In this document: positions 28,872 to 37,468 of the stretch, in pieces
How positions within the stretch are numbered: the stretch's first letter is position 1
Layout of the letters: each line of letters begins with the position of its first letter
Assembly (NCBI RefSeq): GCF_000448565.1
Contig: NZ_CM002128.1
Coordinates: 1,429,566 to 1,469,059 of the forward strand
Origin: Streptococcus sp. HSISM1
GTDB taxonomy: Bacteria; Bacillota; Bacilli; Lactobacillales; Streptococcaceae
Direction: 5' to 3'
Length of the DNA stretch: 39,494 nucleotides
Made by a program: the position numbers and the translations under genes
Notes under the pieces: generated by a model
What the model was told of the DNA's origin: nothing
Database searches by the model: none
What the model saw: the letters and a program-made list of their open reading frames with translations, nothing else

Positions 28872-29867
28872 CTATTCTTTATCATTTGCATAATTTAGTG
28901 GAATGGTGTGTTCTAGTTTTGTGACATAGTAGGTCTTTTCTTTTTCTGAGAGGGTAAAAGTGAAGTTTTCTGAGTGAGTGGTCCCTCCGACCTCAAAGGT
29001 TGCTTGAACATAAGCGATTAGATTCTGACCGTCTTTTTTTAGATAGGTATAATCAATTGTTTTGAAGGTGGTATTGGCTATAATATCCACATCCTTAGCA
29101 ATCAGATTGAGGTTGTCTTGGTTAGTAGTATAGTTGGTAAAGAAGACCTTGAGGAACTTTTCAACCTTCTTACGCTGAGCATCTGAAAAGTGGTCATTAG
29201 CGGTTAGTTGAAGCTGATCGTCTTCGCTAAAGTGTCCAGCTTGTGAGGATTCAATAGCAGAAAACCAAGGAAGACCAGAAATATAATATTTCCCATCCTT
29301 TTCATCAAATGGAATATTGAAACCTGTCACAATTTCTTTTTCTTCTGTGTTATTATCCCGACGGATGCTTTCCTTGTATTTGATCTTATAGGTCGCAACC
29401 TTCCCTTCTACAGTTACTAACTGAGAATAGAGAAGTTCACTTGGATTTCGAACTTGACCTTGAGCTTTCACATCAGGAATGAAGTTGTAAAAGCTATTTA
29501 AGTATTCCACTTGAGCTTGTTGTTTATCTCCTTCTTGCGGGAGGGTGAAGTAAGCATAGACATAGTCGTTCAAGTAGTACTGGAGTTTGTAGTCGTATTT
29601 TCTACTAGACTCCATTGGCTGTGCTTTTTGATTTTTTGTTGCCTCGACTTGAGCTTGTAGTGCTCCTACCTTATTTGATAGTGTGATAGCACGGATAGAT
29701 CCCATGAGTCCAACAAAAAGGAGGAAAGAAATTCCTCCTATGACTGCAATATTGACAGTCTTTTTATTGGTAACTTTTAGTTTTGGTGGACCTCCTTTTT
29801 TCTCTACCTTTTTGAAGTGTGAGAGATATTCTTTTGCTTGAAGCAAGTAGCGTTTGGCTTTATCCAT
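28872..29867 (-). CDS. TcpC (VirB8-like) conjugation protein
   Basis: The equivalent of Tn916 Orf13. The protein has 331 residues: a basic cytoplasmic N-terminus (KKVEKKGGPPKLKV), one membrane helix (about 37-58), a short coiled coil, then two NTF2-like extracellular domains (about 95-210 and 225-325). The TcpC fold is that of VirB8, a scaffold of the secretion channel. ATG 29867 follows AAAGGAGG. Confidence 0.85.
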   Translation of the reverse strand: MDKAKRYLLQAKEYLSHFKKVEKKGGPPKLKVTNKKTVNIAVIGGISFLLFVGLMGSIRAITLSNKVGALQAQVEATKNQKAQPMESSRKYDYKLQYYLNDYVYAYFTLPQEGDKQQAQVEYLNSFYNFIPDVKAQGQVRNPSELLYSQLVTVEGKVATYKIKYKESIRRDNNTEEKEIVTGFNIPFDEKDGKYYISGLPWFSAIESSQAGHFSEDDQLQLTANDHFSDAQRKKVEKFLKVFFTNYTTNQDNLNLIAKDVDIIANTTFKTIDYTYLKKDGQNLIAYVQATFEVGGTTHSENFTFTLSEKEKTYYVTKLEHTIPLNYANDKE

Positions 29868-29878
29868 AGATCCTCCTT

Positions 29879-30436
29879 TTAGAGAGTAGCGAGTTCAATG
29901 AGCTTTGAGCCTTTTGCATAGAGGCGCTTATTGGCTTTTTCGATCTCGCCATTAATGTAATAGTAGCCTCGTAGCTCAGTTTGGAGTTGTTCGATCAAGT
30001 CAGGTTTTAGGTCTTTAGCTTCTTCTTTTTTTAAGAGACTATTTAATTCTCCAGCTTTGGTCCAAGCCTCTCTGTGATCTTTCTTTTTAAGCAATTCTCC
30101 CAGTTCATTCGTGACTTGAGAGACTTTCTTTTCAAAAATAGTTTTAGTGGCCATTTCAATTTCCTTTCTAAATGTTTCTTGTTTGCTTTTTATTGTTTGT
30201 TGGATATAGGCGATGAGAGAAGGTCGCATTCTTTTGTTTAGACTGAGCACATCGCCATCTAGAGTGAAGAAGGCATGTTCGTAGTCAAAGAAGCCATTCG
30301 CATCTGGCGGTTTTTCGGTAGATCTTCCAGCACATTCATAGAAAAAGTCTTTTTCTTTTCGAAGAAGAATAAACATGTTCCAGAATTCATGTTCTGGAAG
30401 AAGCAGAAAGTCTGCTTGATAAATCTTCTTCAGCAT
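29879..30436 (-). CDS. ICE protein of unknown function, 185 residues
   Basis: I place the start at ATG 30436 (MLKKIYQADFLLLPEHEFW), one base after the TGA of the preceding gene, with GAGG nine bases upstream. A longer reading from 30460 begins inside that gene. The N-terminal half is aromatic-rich and looks globular. The C-terminal half (from about 85) is helical and highly charged, with a possible coiled coil. It has no membrane segment and I do not recognise it. Conserved position in the operon suggests an accessory transfer role. Confidence 0.65.
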   Translation of the reverse strand: MLKKIYQADFLLLPEHEFWNMFILLRKEKDFFYECAGRSTEKPPDANGFFDYEHAFFTLDGDVLSLNKRMRPSLIAYIQQTIKSKQETFRKEIEMATKTIFEKKVSQVTNELGELLKKKDHREAWTKAGELNSLLKKEEAKDLKPDLIEQLQTELRGYYYINGEIEKANKRLYAKGSKLIELATL

Positions 30437-30437
30437 T

Positions 30438-30671
30438 TCAAGAAGCCTCAAGCAGATCATCGTATCCTAGAGCTTGGTAGATAAAATCTGAATCAAACCA
30501 GAGCCAGTCATTGATTTGTCCTTCTGTTGGCGTATCACCAGAGAAGATATCTTCACATATGACAGTTAAAGTATCTACTCCACCACGTTCACGGACGGTG
30601 TTTAAGGTGGTTAGCCCACCAGACCAAGCTTTAAAGTTTTCTAGTGAATTGATTTGAACTTTGTATTCCAT
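30438..30671 (-). CDS. 77-residue acidic ICE protein
   Basis: A small acidic protein (MEYKVQINSLENFKAWSGG...) without membrane segments. It overlaps nothing but is coupled to the next gene by a one-base gap, and it follows the relaxase gene. The family is not recognised. It may be a partner of the relaxase, judging only by position. Confidence 0.6.
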   Translation of the reverse strand: MEYKVQINSLENFKAWSGGLTTLNTVRERGGVDTLTVICEDIFSGDTPTEGQINDWLWFDSDFIYQALGYDDLLEAS

Positions 30672-30685
30672 ATAGTTTTTCCTTT

Positions 30686-31918
30686 CTAGTGTTCATAGTG
30701 TTTATTGGCTTTTAGAAGTCGTAACATGGCTTTTCCTCGATCTGTGATCTCCCCACTATTTTGAATCATCTTCATGTATTCTGTTTGCAGGATTTTATCT
30801 GCTTCAGTGACTAGTGCAAGGGAGTTAGCAACTTGATAGGTCAGCCAGCGAATGGTTCGCTCAATACTGTATGGTTGTGGGTTGGTTGAGAGCTTTAAGG
30901 GTTCGACGCCTCCAAAGAGACGTTGCCACTTTTCATCAGGTTTATAAGCTCCAAAACGAGTAACACCATCATAGACTTGGATTTCTTTATTGATGATGCC
31001 TCTAGCGATTTCTCCGAGATCTACACCATTGATGTATTCCTCTACAACTCCTTGAGCTTTCTGATCTGAAAAGCGGAGTTCATAGCGATTCCAGATACCA
31101 AAAATCTCCAAGGATTCGTCCAAGGAGATGTTTTCCATTCGAGCTATTTCATAGCGCTTTTCATAAAAGTTGAAGTAGAGTTGACTTTGACGGCTCCCAA
31201 AATAAATGGACAAACCGTGATTAGCTTCCATGTCTTCATTATCTGTGAAAGATCCACCACCCGTGATATTCCATTTCTTGATCGTGTCTAGGACAATCTC
31301 TTTGGAATAGAGTTTATCAATCAATTTGGGAATTTGAATTTGTTCGTCCTCGTGACCATATCCCTTATATAGTTCATCTAGAGCGATATCGAGTCGCTTC
31401 ACTCGAACGTCTTCATAGGAATAAAGAATGTTTTGAAGAAAGATCTGCCAAGTGATTCCCTTGTCTTCTAGAAGCAATTCCAACTCACGGCATCCTTGTC
31501 CAGATAGTTGAAGACAAGTTTGGTAATCATTGGTCACAGACTTATCAAAGAAATCAAAAATCCAGATGTTCCCTCGTTGCCATAAGTGGGTATAATTCAT
31601 GAGACGGGTTTCTTGATCTGTAAATTCGCTAAGGTGGCAGTGAAGGAAGTTTTCACAGAAAGCATCTAAATCCTTTAATCTAGGAAATGTCAATCGTAGA
31701 TAGTCAATTTGAGCTCGAAGACTGTTTTTATCGCAATCTTGATAGTAACCAAGTTTTTCTTTAAGTTCTCTAAACTTATCAATCGTCAGTCCTCTTTCGC
31801 CTGTTTCATAAGAGCGGTAGGTTCTTGTAGGTAGATTAACAGCTTGTGCAAATGCTTTTTGACTAAGTCCTGTTTGTTTTCTGAAATTCTTAATATGAAA
31901 AGGACTAATTTTGTCCAT
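30686..31918 (-). CDS. mobT: MobT relaxase with N-terminal HTH
   Basis: The equivalent of Tn916 Orf20 and ICEBs1 NicK, a replication-initiation-factor (Rep_trans) type relaxase that nicks oriT. It has 410 residues. An XRE/Cro HTH lies near residues 8-58 (RKQTGLSQKAFAQAVNLPTR). The Rep_trans domain then runs from about 60 to 360, including the conserved region VKRLDIALDELYKG with metal-ligand acids and NFYEKRYE. The oriT lies directly upstream. Two palindromes at 31943-31977, 25-59 bases before its ATG, may be sites for its own HTH. Confidence 0.9.
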   Translation of the reverse strand: MDKISPFHIKNFRKQTGLSQKAFAQAVNLPTRTYRSYETGERGLTIDKFRELKEKLGYYQDCDKNSLRAQIDYLRLTFPRLKDLDAFCENFLHCHLSEFTDQETRLMNYTHLWQRGNIWIFDFFDKSVTNDYQTCLQLSGQGCRELELLLEDKGITWQIFLQNILYSYEDVRVKRLDIALDELYKGYGHEDEQIQIPKLIDKLYSKEIVLDTIKKWNITGGGSFTDNEDMEANHGLSIYFGSRQSQLYFNFYEKRYEIARMENISLDESLEIFGIWNRYELRFSDQKAQGVVEEYINGVDLGEIARGIINKEIQVYDGVTRFGAYKPDEKWQRLFGGVEPLKLSTNPQPYSIERTIRWLTYQVANSLALVTEADKILQTEYMKMIQNSGEITDRGKAMLRLLKANKHYEH

Positions 31919-31941
31919 TCATCGCAACACCTCTTTCTAAC

Positions 31942-31977
31942 AAAGTGACACACTTTTTTGACGAAAGTGACACACTT
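31942..31977. promoter_or_regulatory. paired palindromes upstream of mobT
   Basis: AAGTGACACACTT occurs at 31943-31955 and 31965-31977, an exact 22-base period (two helical turns). Each copy is a dyad, AAGTG/CACTT. They are candidate operators for the MobT HTH or accessory oriT sites. Confidence 0.55.
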
Positions 31978-32044
31978 CATAAAAATTGAAAACTCAACTC
32001 CCATAAGGAATGAGGAGGGGTGGACTTGGCGTTTTTCCAATTGT

Positions 32045-32160
32045 AACCCCCCTATTAGAAAACGGGGGTTGAAGTTTCATCATGGCCTAGAAACTTCGGG
32101 CTACGGTCTGCGCCTGACCTGCGGTCAGGCTTGCCCTTGCCCTTGTCCTAGCCCATGATG
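32045..32160. other. oriT region (origin of transfer)
   Basis: Located between mobT and tcpA as in Tn916. It contains AACCCCC and GGGGGTT (32045-32051 and 32064-32070), the inverted repeat typical of MobT/NicK nick sites. An outer inverted repeat pairs CATCATGG.CTAG (32078-32090) with CTAG.CCATGATG (32148-32160). Nested inside are GCCTGACC and GGTCAGGC (32112-32119 and 32123-32130) around TGC. The outer right arm and the inner hairpin overlap the 3' end of tcpA. The exact nick base is not determined here. Confidence 0.75.
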
Positions 32161-33813
32161 AACAATCGTCGCTTCAACTGCTTTTGGATAAGACCTGCGT
32201 CCTCCCTCTTCAAATTGAGCGAGGATTTCAAGAAGAAGTTTTTCTTGAAAAGGATCCACTAGAATAGCGGATACAGTCCGTTCAAAGATGATCCCTTGTT
32301 CTGTTAAGAGATAGATAATCTTGCGTAAGGTTGGCATTTTAAGATTTTGTTCGTCTGCGAATTCTTTGAGTGGTCTCTTGTTTGATTCGTTTTCTATAGT
32401 CTTCTCTTCCTCTATAGGATCAATTGTTTCAACTGGTGGTTTATATTCCTCAAATACTGAGAATTCTTCTCCTTCAAACTCCATAATCGAAATTTTAGAG
32501 TAGGCATCATAGAAGGAAAAACCTTGATCGAGTGGTACATAGGGAGAGAAAAACTCACCAGCCAGCTCACCGTTGTTTGCGATATAGCCCCGTCCTTTGA
32601 CCTTGACTCCATTGATTTCATCCAACTTTTTGAACTCTTTGGTTTTATTAGCATCTCCAAACATCATGTCATATCCTGTTGATTCTAAATGACCGACGGA
32701 AAGACGCTTCATAAAGTTATCCCGAAGAGCAGTTTTGATAAATTCCCCATCGGGCCGTTGCATAGCAAAGATGATAAAGACTCCAGCTTGACGGCCTTCT
32801 AGGACTAACTGTGAGAGATATTCCATGAGTTCGGACTGTTGGCTATAATCTCGATCAATCTTTGCCATAAGAGCTGCCCACTCGTCTACAAGAATGAATT
32901 TTGGTTTCATATCATAGTGAGTAAAGTTCTTTCCAGCTTGGAATTTTGGCGAAGTGGACATCAGTTTATAGCGTTTTTCCATGAACTCTACATTCTCTTT
33001 AAAACAGTTAATGATATCTTCCTTACTAGTATAAACACGGCCATGAAAGACTGGAATTTTCTTTAATCCAGCTAGATCTGAATTCTTTGGGTCACAGATA
33101 TCGACAAAGCTAATTTTAGCCAGTGCATAGATTATGGTCATGAGTACAACTGTTTTTCCTCCACCAGTTCCACCACCAATAAGAAGATGAGGTTCTTCAA
33201 TATAATCCCAAGATACATCTTTCATGAGCTGGAGTTTGGATCCCTTGACTTTTACTTCATCGATGGTGATCCTGCTATCAATTCGGTTAATAGCAATTTC
33301 ATACTTGATAAAGCGATTATCAAAGGTTTTATTACGAAAATCTCCGTTAAACATGACTTCAAGAGTAGCTCCAAGGTTTAAAAAGCGATCTTGAAATTTA
33401 TTACCTTCTAGAATGAAACTCAGTTCAATCTTATAGCGAGACTGTTTGATATACACTTGAGGTAAGGTGATTTTTTCAATGATCTTGTTTTCACGTTTAA
33501 CCTTTTTAACGAGATAGAGGTTATTCTCTAGCAAAAATCGAGAAAGAATTCGAAGGCTGTTGAGCTTTTGAAAAAAGAGTATCTTTCTGTAGCAAACCCG
33601 ATTGATAAACCAAGAGAAGATCAAAGAAAAGAGAAGCCCAGCTCCTAGAAAATATCCTTGAGGTAAGGGATGGACTTTTAATTCTTCTAGATGTACGTAG
33701 CTGTAATAACTAATAGCCAACAAAAAAGGAAACCACCAGATAAACCATGTGATTCCCTTTAGTTTACGATGAAAAACTCGAACTCTTTTTCCCCGATAGG
33801 TAAAGAGTTTCAT
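32125..33813 (-). CDS. tcpA: TcpA/FtsK-type coupling ATPase
   Basis: The equivalent of Tn916 Orf21, the coupling protein that brings relaxase-bound DNA to the channel. Its 562 residues have two N-terminal membrane helices (about 22-42 and 53-72) and an FtsK/SpoIIIE ATPase domain with Walker A GGGTGGGKT near 215 and Walker B FILVDEWAA near 303. A C-terminal helical region (about 480-550) resembles a small winged helix. The last residues, GLGQGQGQA, are encoded by tandem GCCCTT units that also form part of oriT. ATG 33813 follows AGGAGG. Confidence 0.92.
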   Translation of the reverse strand: MKLFTYRGKRVRVFHRKLKGITWFIWWFPFLLAISYYSYVHLEELKVHPLPQGYFLGAGLLFSLIFSWFINRVCYRKILFFQKLNSLRILSRFLLENNLYLVKKVKRENKIIEKITLPQVYIKQSRYKIELSFILEGNKFQDRFLNLGATLEVMFNGDFRNKTFDNRFIKYEIAINRIDSRITIDEVKVKGSKLQLMKDVSWDYIEEPHLLIGGGTGGGKTVVLMTIIYALAKISFVDICDPKNSDLAGLKKIPVFHGRVYTSKEDIINCFKENVEFMEKRYKLMSTSPKFQAGKNFTHYDMKPKFILVDEWAALMAKIDRDYSQQSELMEYLSQLVLEGRQAGVFIIFAMQRPDGEFIKTALRDNFMKRLSVGHLESTGYDMMFGDANKTKEFKKLDEINGVKVKGRGYIANNGELAGEFFSPYVPLDQGFSFYDAYSKISIMEFEGEEFSVFEEYKPPVETIDPIEEEKTIENESNKRPLKEFADEQNLKMPTLRKIIYLLTEQGIIFERTVSAILVDPFQEKLLLEILAQFEEGGRRSYPKAVEATIVHHGLGQGQGQA

Positions 33814-33826
33814 CCTGCATCACCTC

Positions 33827-34288
33827 CTAGTTTTCCTTCTTATTTTCTACCGGTTTGTTTTCTTTAGTTGGTGCACCTCCAGCTTTTTTCTTGATTTTAG
33901 AAGCAAAGAGCTTATAGATATCATTACGATTGACGTGGGTATGCGTGATAACAATATCTTCTAGTTCAACCTCTTCTCGGTATTTAATACCTAAGTCTTC
34001 AATTTCAGACTCTGACATATCTGCGATGGTGAAAAAGAGGGTTTCGTGCTGGACAGAAGAGTGAATCCCTACGACAATTCCACGGATCTCACCTGTATTG
34101 ACTTGGACAAATGATCCATCAGGATTACGTTGTGAGCGATCCACTTCAAAGATGATATCAGGACCTTCAATGCCTCGGAAAGACAGTTTTCCAAGGACAG
34201 CTGGGACATCTAGTCCATCTGTAATGACACGATAAGTCTTGTCAGCAATTTGTAGTTTTTCTCCGTAGTTTAATCCAATTTTAGCCAT
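33827..34288 (-). CDS. DUF961-like ICE protein (Tn916 Orf22/23 position)
   Basis: The gene encodes 153 residues, mostly beta, with a lysine/proline-rich tail (KKKAGGAPTKENKPVENK). The pattern resembles the YdcP/DUF961 family found before the coupling protein in Tn916-type elements, but this is recalled rather than tested. It is preceded by AAAGGAG and sits 13 bases upstream of tcpA. Its role in transfer is not known in detail. Confidence 0.6.
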   Translation of the reverse strand: MAKIGLNYGEKLQIADKTYRVITDGLDVPAVLGKLSFRGIEGPDIIFEVDRSQRNPDGSFVQVNTGEIRGIVVGIHSSVQHETLFFTIADMSESEIEDLGIKYREEVELEDIVITHTHVNRNDIYKLFASKIKKKAGGAPTKENKPVENKKEN

Positions 34289-34309
34289 GTGATTTTCTCC
34301 TTTTGTTTC

Positions 34310-34606
34310 TTATTTTTTAATGACCAATTTTTCCGCAAAGACATTGAGATAAGGTGCAACAGTATTACCGTTTAAAGCAGTGTCTGGGAAAAAGATTGGG
34401 TTAACAGTTTCTACTAGAGCATCTTCTGGGAAGACCGTTGTAGAAGCTGGTGTGATAACATGGAAGGCTCCGTGCTCTGCGCTGTTTAGAATGTGACGTT
34501 GGTATTTGCCTTCTTTCCCAAAAATAAATTTAGGAGCATTTCCTAAACGTTCATAGTAAGCAGGGCCAATAAATTCTGGTTTCATTTTAAGTGTTTCTGA
34601 GATCAT
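34310..34606 (-). CDS. DUF961-like ICE protein, 98 residues
   Basis: A small beta-rich protein ([15 protein letters not shown]...) with a motif like [16 protein letters not shown] near residue 65, reminiscent of the YdcP/DUF961 fold (..VELVNP..). It precedes the related 153-residue gene, matching the Orf23-Orf22 pair of Tn916. It has no membrane segment. Start ATG 34606. Confidence 0.6.
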   Translation of the reverse strand: MISETLKMKPEFIGPAYYERLGNAPKFIFGKEGKYQRHILNSAEHGAFHVITPASTTVFPEDALVETVNPIFFPDTALNGNTVAPYLNVFAEKLVIKK

Positions 34607-34640
34607 AAGATTTTCCTTTCTGAGTGTAAAATAAAAAGAG

Positions 34641-34887
34641 TTAAGCTAGTTGCTTCACTCTTGAGTAATAGTGGGTAAATAGTTTGCGTTTAAACATACG
34701 ACTATAGAATTGAATATCCTCATGAGCATAGCCATTTCTACGAGCATCATCTGCGAGATGGTCTAAATCAATTTGGGCTTGAGCATAGAGTTTAGCCTGT
34801 AGTTTATCAGATTCACTAAACATGCCATAGGTGAATTCATAATTATCATAGAGTCGTTTACATTGTTGTGCGAAAAAAGTTTGTCAT
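34641..34887 (-). pseudogene. first gene of the ICE operon, frameshifted near its start
   Basis: The well-placed start is ATG 34887 with AAAGGAG before it, but that frame (MTNFFRTTM) stops after nine codons. The frame with homologous-looking sequence is open below about 34877 and includes ...YDNYEFTYGMFSESDKLQAK... to a stop at 34641. Removing one base from the A6 run at 34873-34878 would give an 81-residue protein starting MTNFFAQQCKRLYD. As written, only a 60-residue protein from ATG 34823 without a ribosome site is possible. It holds the Tn916 Orf24 position. Confidence 0.6.
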
Positions 34888-34912
34888 ATCATTCTCCTTT
34901 ATTGTAATAAGT

Positions 34913-34954
34913 AAAAAAGCTACTAAGTGAAAAAAGGAAAGAACTTAGTAGCTT
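34913..34954 (-). terminator. terminator/attenuator before the first ICE gene
   Basis: Minus strand: AAGCTACTAAG and CTTAGTAGCTT form an 11-pair stem with a 16-base loop and are followed by TTTTAC. It lies inside the operon leader, 26 bases before the ATG at 34887, so full-length transcripts must pass it. Confidence 0.8.
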
Positions 34955-34962
34955 GAGAGTAG

Positions 34963-35396
34963 GTCTATCTTTTAGATAGACAGCAGTAAAGAAAAGTTAT
35001 TTGGTTGGAAAGATCCCTCTTTCCACGGTGGCAACGTTTAGCAAGGTGCTTTGCGTCAATTACCATCGCTTTCCCAGCCAATCTCTTTAGGTAGTCTTGA
35101 TCATACCCAAGGGATTCTCTTACGCCCTTTGGCGAAGCCAGTTCACTTTACTATTCGGAAAAGTGCGAAAGTCCGAAATGCGTGGAAGCCCACAAATACT
35201 TGTTTTAAATCTTCACTTCAACCATAAAACGGACTTGACTTTTAGTATCAAATAAATTACAATAAAGGTACGAAGTTTAGTGTAGTTTGATAGTCAGTCC
35301 TCTGGTTGTCAGACGCACTTTTTATTTAATTGTCAATGATCTAAGCCTTCTAAGATAAGGTTATTATTTTTAGAAGATATATACTCTTTCGAATAT
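34963..35396 (-). ncRNA. candidate structured leader RNA of the ICE operon
   Basis: The promoter at 35403-35431 implies a leader of about 500 nt. It holds several stems: GTCTATC/GATAGAC (34963-34981), GGAAAGA/TCTTTCC (35007-35024), TGGC-GAA-GCCA (35130-35140) and TTCGGA/TCCGAA (35154-35177). It ends in the terminator at 34913-34954. A minus-strand frame with ATG at 35066 and stop at 34965 (33 codons, MVIDAKHLAKR...) is open back to 35147 and might be a leader peptide, but it has no clear ribosome site. Apart from this and the promoters, the gap 34888-35474 holds no gene. Confidence 0.5.
35235..35263 (+). promoter_or_regulatory. plus-strand promoter facing the XRE gene
   Basis: TTGACT (35235-35240), 17 bases, then TACAAT (35258-35263). 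Transcription would start near 35270 and run about 200 bases into the XRE gene, across the opposing operon promoter and antisense to the leader. Confidence 0.55.
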
Positions 35397-35431
35397 ATTT
35401 ATATTATATACTCAGTTGAATATATTGTCAA
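35380..35431 (-). promoter_or_regulatory. ICE transfer-operon promoter with two operators
   Basis: Minus strand: TTGACA (35431-35426), 17 bases, then TATAAT (35408-35403), a perfect consensus. Two dyads TATACTCnnnnGAATATA lie at 35407-35424 (in the spacer) and 35380-35397 (at the start point), 27 bases apart. A repressor bound here would block the polymerase. The divergent XRE gene is the natural candidate. Confidence 0.75.
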
Positions 35432-35474
35432 GAGATTATTGCAAAATATTTTAAAATTTTTTGAGGAATTAGCA

Positions 35475-35804
35475 ATGGGATTTCCAGAACGATTAAAAGA
35501 ACTCCGATTAAAAAAAGGATTAACACAAAAGGAAATTGCGGAAAAATTTGGGATCAAACAACCTAATTATCAGCAATGGGAAAGTGGTAAAAGAAAGCCA
35601 TCGTCTGAAACTTTAGAGAAATTTGCGAATTTCTTCGGAGTTACGATGGACTACCTTGCGGGAAACGACGAGGAATTAGATAATGTAGAACTTTTATTTC
35701 GTATGAATTCACAAGGTCTAACTGAAGAAGAAAAGAAGATCTTTAAGAAGGAATTGATTGAGTTTATGGAAGAACGAAAGAAAGCATTTGAAAAGGGAAA
35801 ATAA
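35475..35804 (+). CDS. XRE-family repressor of the ICE
   Basis: The 109-residue protein has an N-terminal HTH (residues 5-60: LKELRLKKGLTQKEIAEKFG, then QPNYQQWESGKRKPS) and a helical C-terminus with EEEKKIFKKELIEFM. The start is ATG 35475 with GAGG upstream. An in-frame ATG at 35439 lacks a ribosome site. It lies divergent to the transfer-operon promoter, whose two operators are 50-95 bases upstream of its start. This is the layout of ICESt3- and phage-type lysogeny switches. It has no peptidase domain of its own, so its relief probably depends on the ImmA-like gene or another signal. Confidence 0.85.
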   Translation: MGFPERLKELRLKKGLTQKEIAEKFGIKQPNYQQWESGKRKPSSETLEKFANFFGVTMDYLAGNDEELDNVELLFRMNSQGLTEEEKKIFKKELIEFMEERKKAFEKGK

Positions 35805-35805
35805 A

Positions 35806-37348
35806 ATGGCATGGTATACAGTTCCTGGTTTAATTGTTCCAGTATTGACAATTTTTCAAATATTTGTAAACGGAAAGAAAGTTGATGTTGAAAGTGTTAA
35901 GAGGGAGATTCTGATTATTCTTATTAAAGGGTTACTAATTAGTATACCCATTTATCTTCTTGAGATGGTAATGCTTTTTTTCATTTATCCGGATCATAAA
36001 TATTATAAATTTTACAATGAAATTATTTCAGTGTATTCATTAGATTTGTATTTTTTATAACATTTGGAGTTTTACTAGTATTAGTACTATTCCCATATTT
36101 TACTAAAGATACTACTTCCATTGAGAAATATGGTGATGAATATTTGATTCAGAGCAAATCGTTTTACGATCAAGACTTTTATATTGAATTAACTTATTTT
36201 ATTAAAAAGCGTGTTCATTTACTAGGTTCCTTTTTTCCCTTTTTCTTATTAGGATCTTATTATTTTCATCAGTATTAGTTTTAATAGTAGGGATTTTACA
36301 ATTTGTACCAAATGGTAGAATGAATGATGATAAACACCCATATGTTGCAGATGAAAAAATATATATTGAAAGTATCGATCCAATTAATGTTTGTGTTGTT
36401 AAAAATGGGAAATTACAACAAAGTAGTTTACCCTCTAATACTAAATTTTCTATTGCTAAGGGAACAAATTTTTCATTTCATTATAACAAATTAAAAAATA
36501 AAATTAGTGGAGGAGAGAATAATATTCATAATGGAATATATGGATTGACTCCGGGTACAATGATTTCTCTAGAAGATGATACCCTGATATATTTTGAAGA
36601 AATAAAAGATTATACTTTATTTGTAAATGACAAAAATAATGAAATTAGTGAGTTCTTTACTACAAAAACTATACCTGGTAATACTTACTTAAAACAAAAT
36701 TCTAAAGAAAAATTTAAAATCATTAATAGATTAAATAATAAAGAAACAAACAAACCATATAAATTTATAGTTGGAAACACCGTTAGCGATATTTCTTATA
36801 AGCTATTTTTAAAAAATGTTATCCTAGTAAACAGCTTACTAGTGTTACTTACGTTGTTCCTAGCTCTATTTATGACGAAAAGGTACATATATATAGTGAT
36901 TAATTGGTTTATTTCTTCAATTCTATTAATTTTTTCAATAGGTTACTTCCTTAAAACAAAAGAATGGAATATTGTTACGATTATTGTACTGTTAGTTATT
37001 TTAACATTAGTTATAATAGAAATTTTTAAGTATACTCAATTTTTGAGGCAAAATGTATTAATTAGACGTTTAAAATCTCTGTCTGAAATCAATCTAAAAT
37101 TATCTAAATCTAACTATAAAATTTTGTTTGATAGTAGTAGTAAAGAAGAAGTAGACATCTCTATCGAAGAGGATAAACATTTATATTTTGAAAGATTTAA
37201 CTATGATAGTAAGCATATTGAAAAAGATATGCAAAAGGAAGGAACTGTAAAAATAATACTTTATTCCTCAGTAAAAGATATATTGTCCGAATATTTTTCT
37301 AGATATAGTATTCTTTACAAAATAGTATTGATTCCCTTTAAAAAATAG
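35806..37348 (+). pseudogene. unrecognised polytopic membrane protein, two frame breaks
   Basis: Three frames in a row look like one protein of about 514 residues. The first (ATG 35806, one base after the XRE stop) gives MAWYTVPGLIVPVL and ends at 36060. The second is open 36021-36278, and the third 36206-37348. One base added at T6 36051-36056 and one at T6 36231-36236 would join them. The restored protein has about four N-terminal membrane helices, an extracellular beta-rich domain of about 150 residues (GIYGLTPGTMISLEDD), three more helices and a charged cytoplasmic tail. I know no family for it. It is very AT-rich compared with the transfer genes, suggesting separate origin. Confidence 0.55.
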
Positions 37349-37435
37349 TTAACTTATACAAACGAAAAAACTAAAAATTTATGTACAATTGACTAAACTA
37401 GAGCTAAACCATTGATACAACTGAATTAGAAGCAT

Positions 37436-37468
37436 AAAGTACATTCTTTAAAAAGTGTACTTTATTTT
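37436..37468 (+). terminator. hairpin downstream of the membrane gene
   Basis: AAAGTACA and TGTACTTT pair around a 12-base loop, followed by ATTTTTG. It is probably a terminator for the XRE-membrane protein unit. The gap 37349-37727 otherwise contains only the promoter at 37625 and AT-rich sequence. Confidence 0.5.

Noticed and set aside
31958-32158. Plus-strand 66-codon ORF over oriT
   Set aside because: It lies across the inverted repeats and direct repeats of oriT, is low complexity at its end, and has no ribosome site.
34963-35396. Group II intron (the leader contains GTGCG followed by structured sequence)
   Set aside because: No recognisable domain V, no intron-encoded protein, and the 3' end coincides with an intrinsic terminator.
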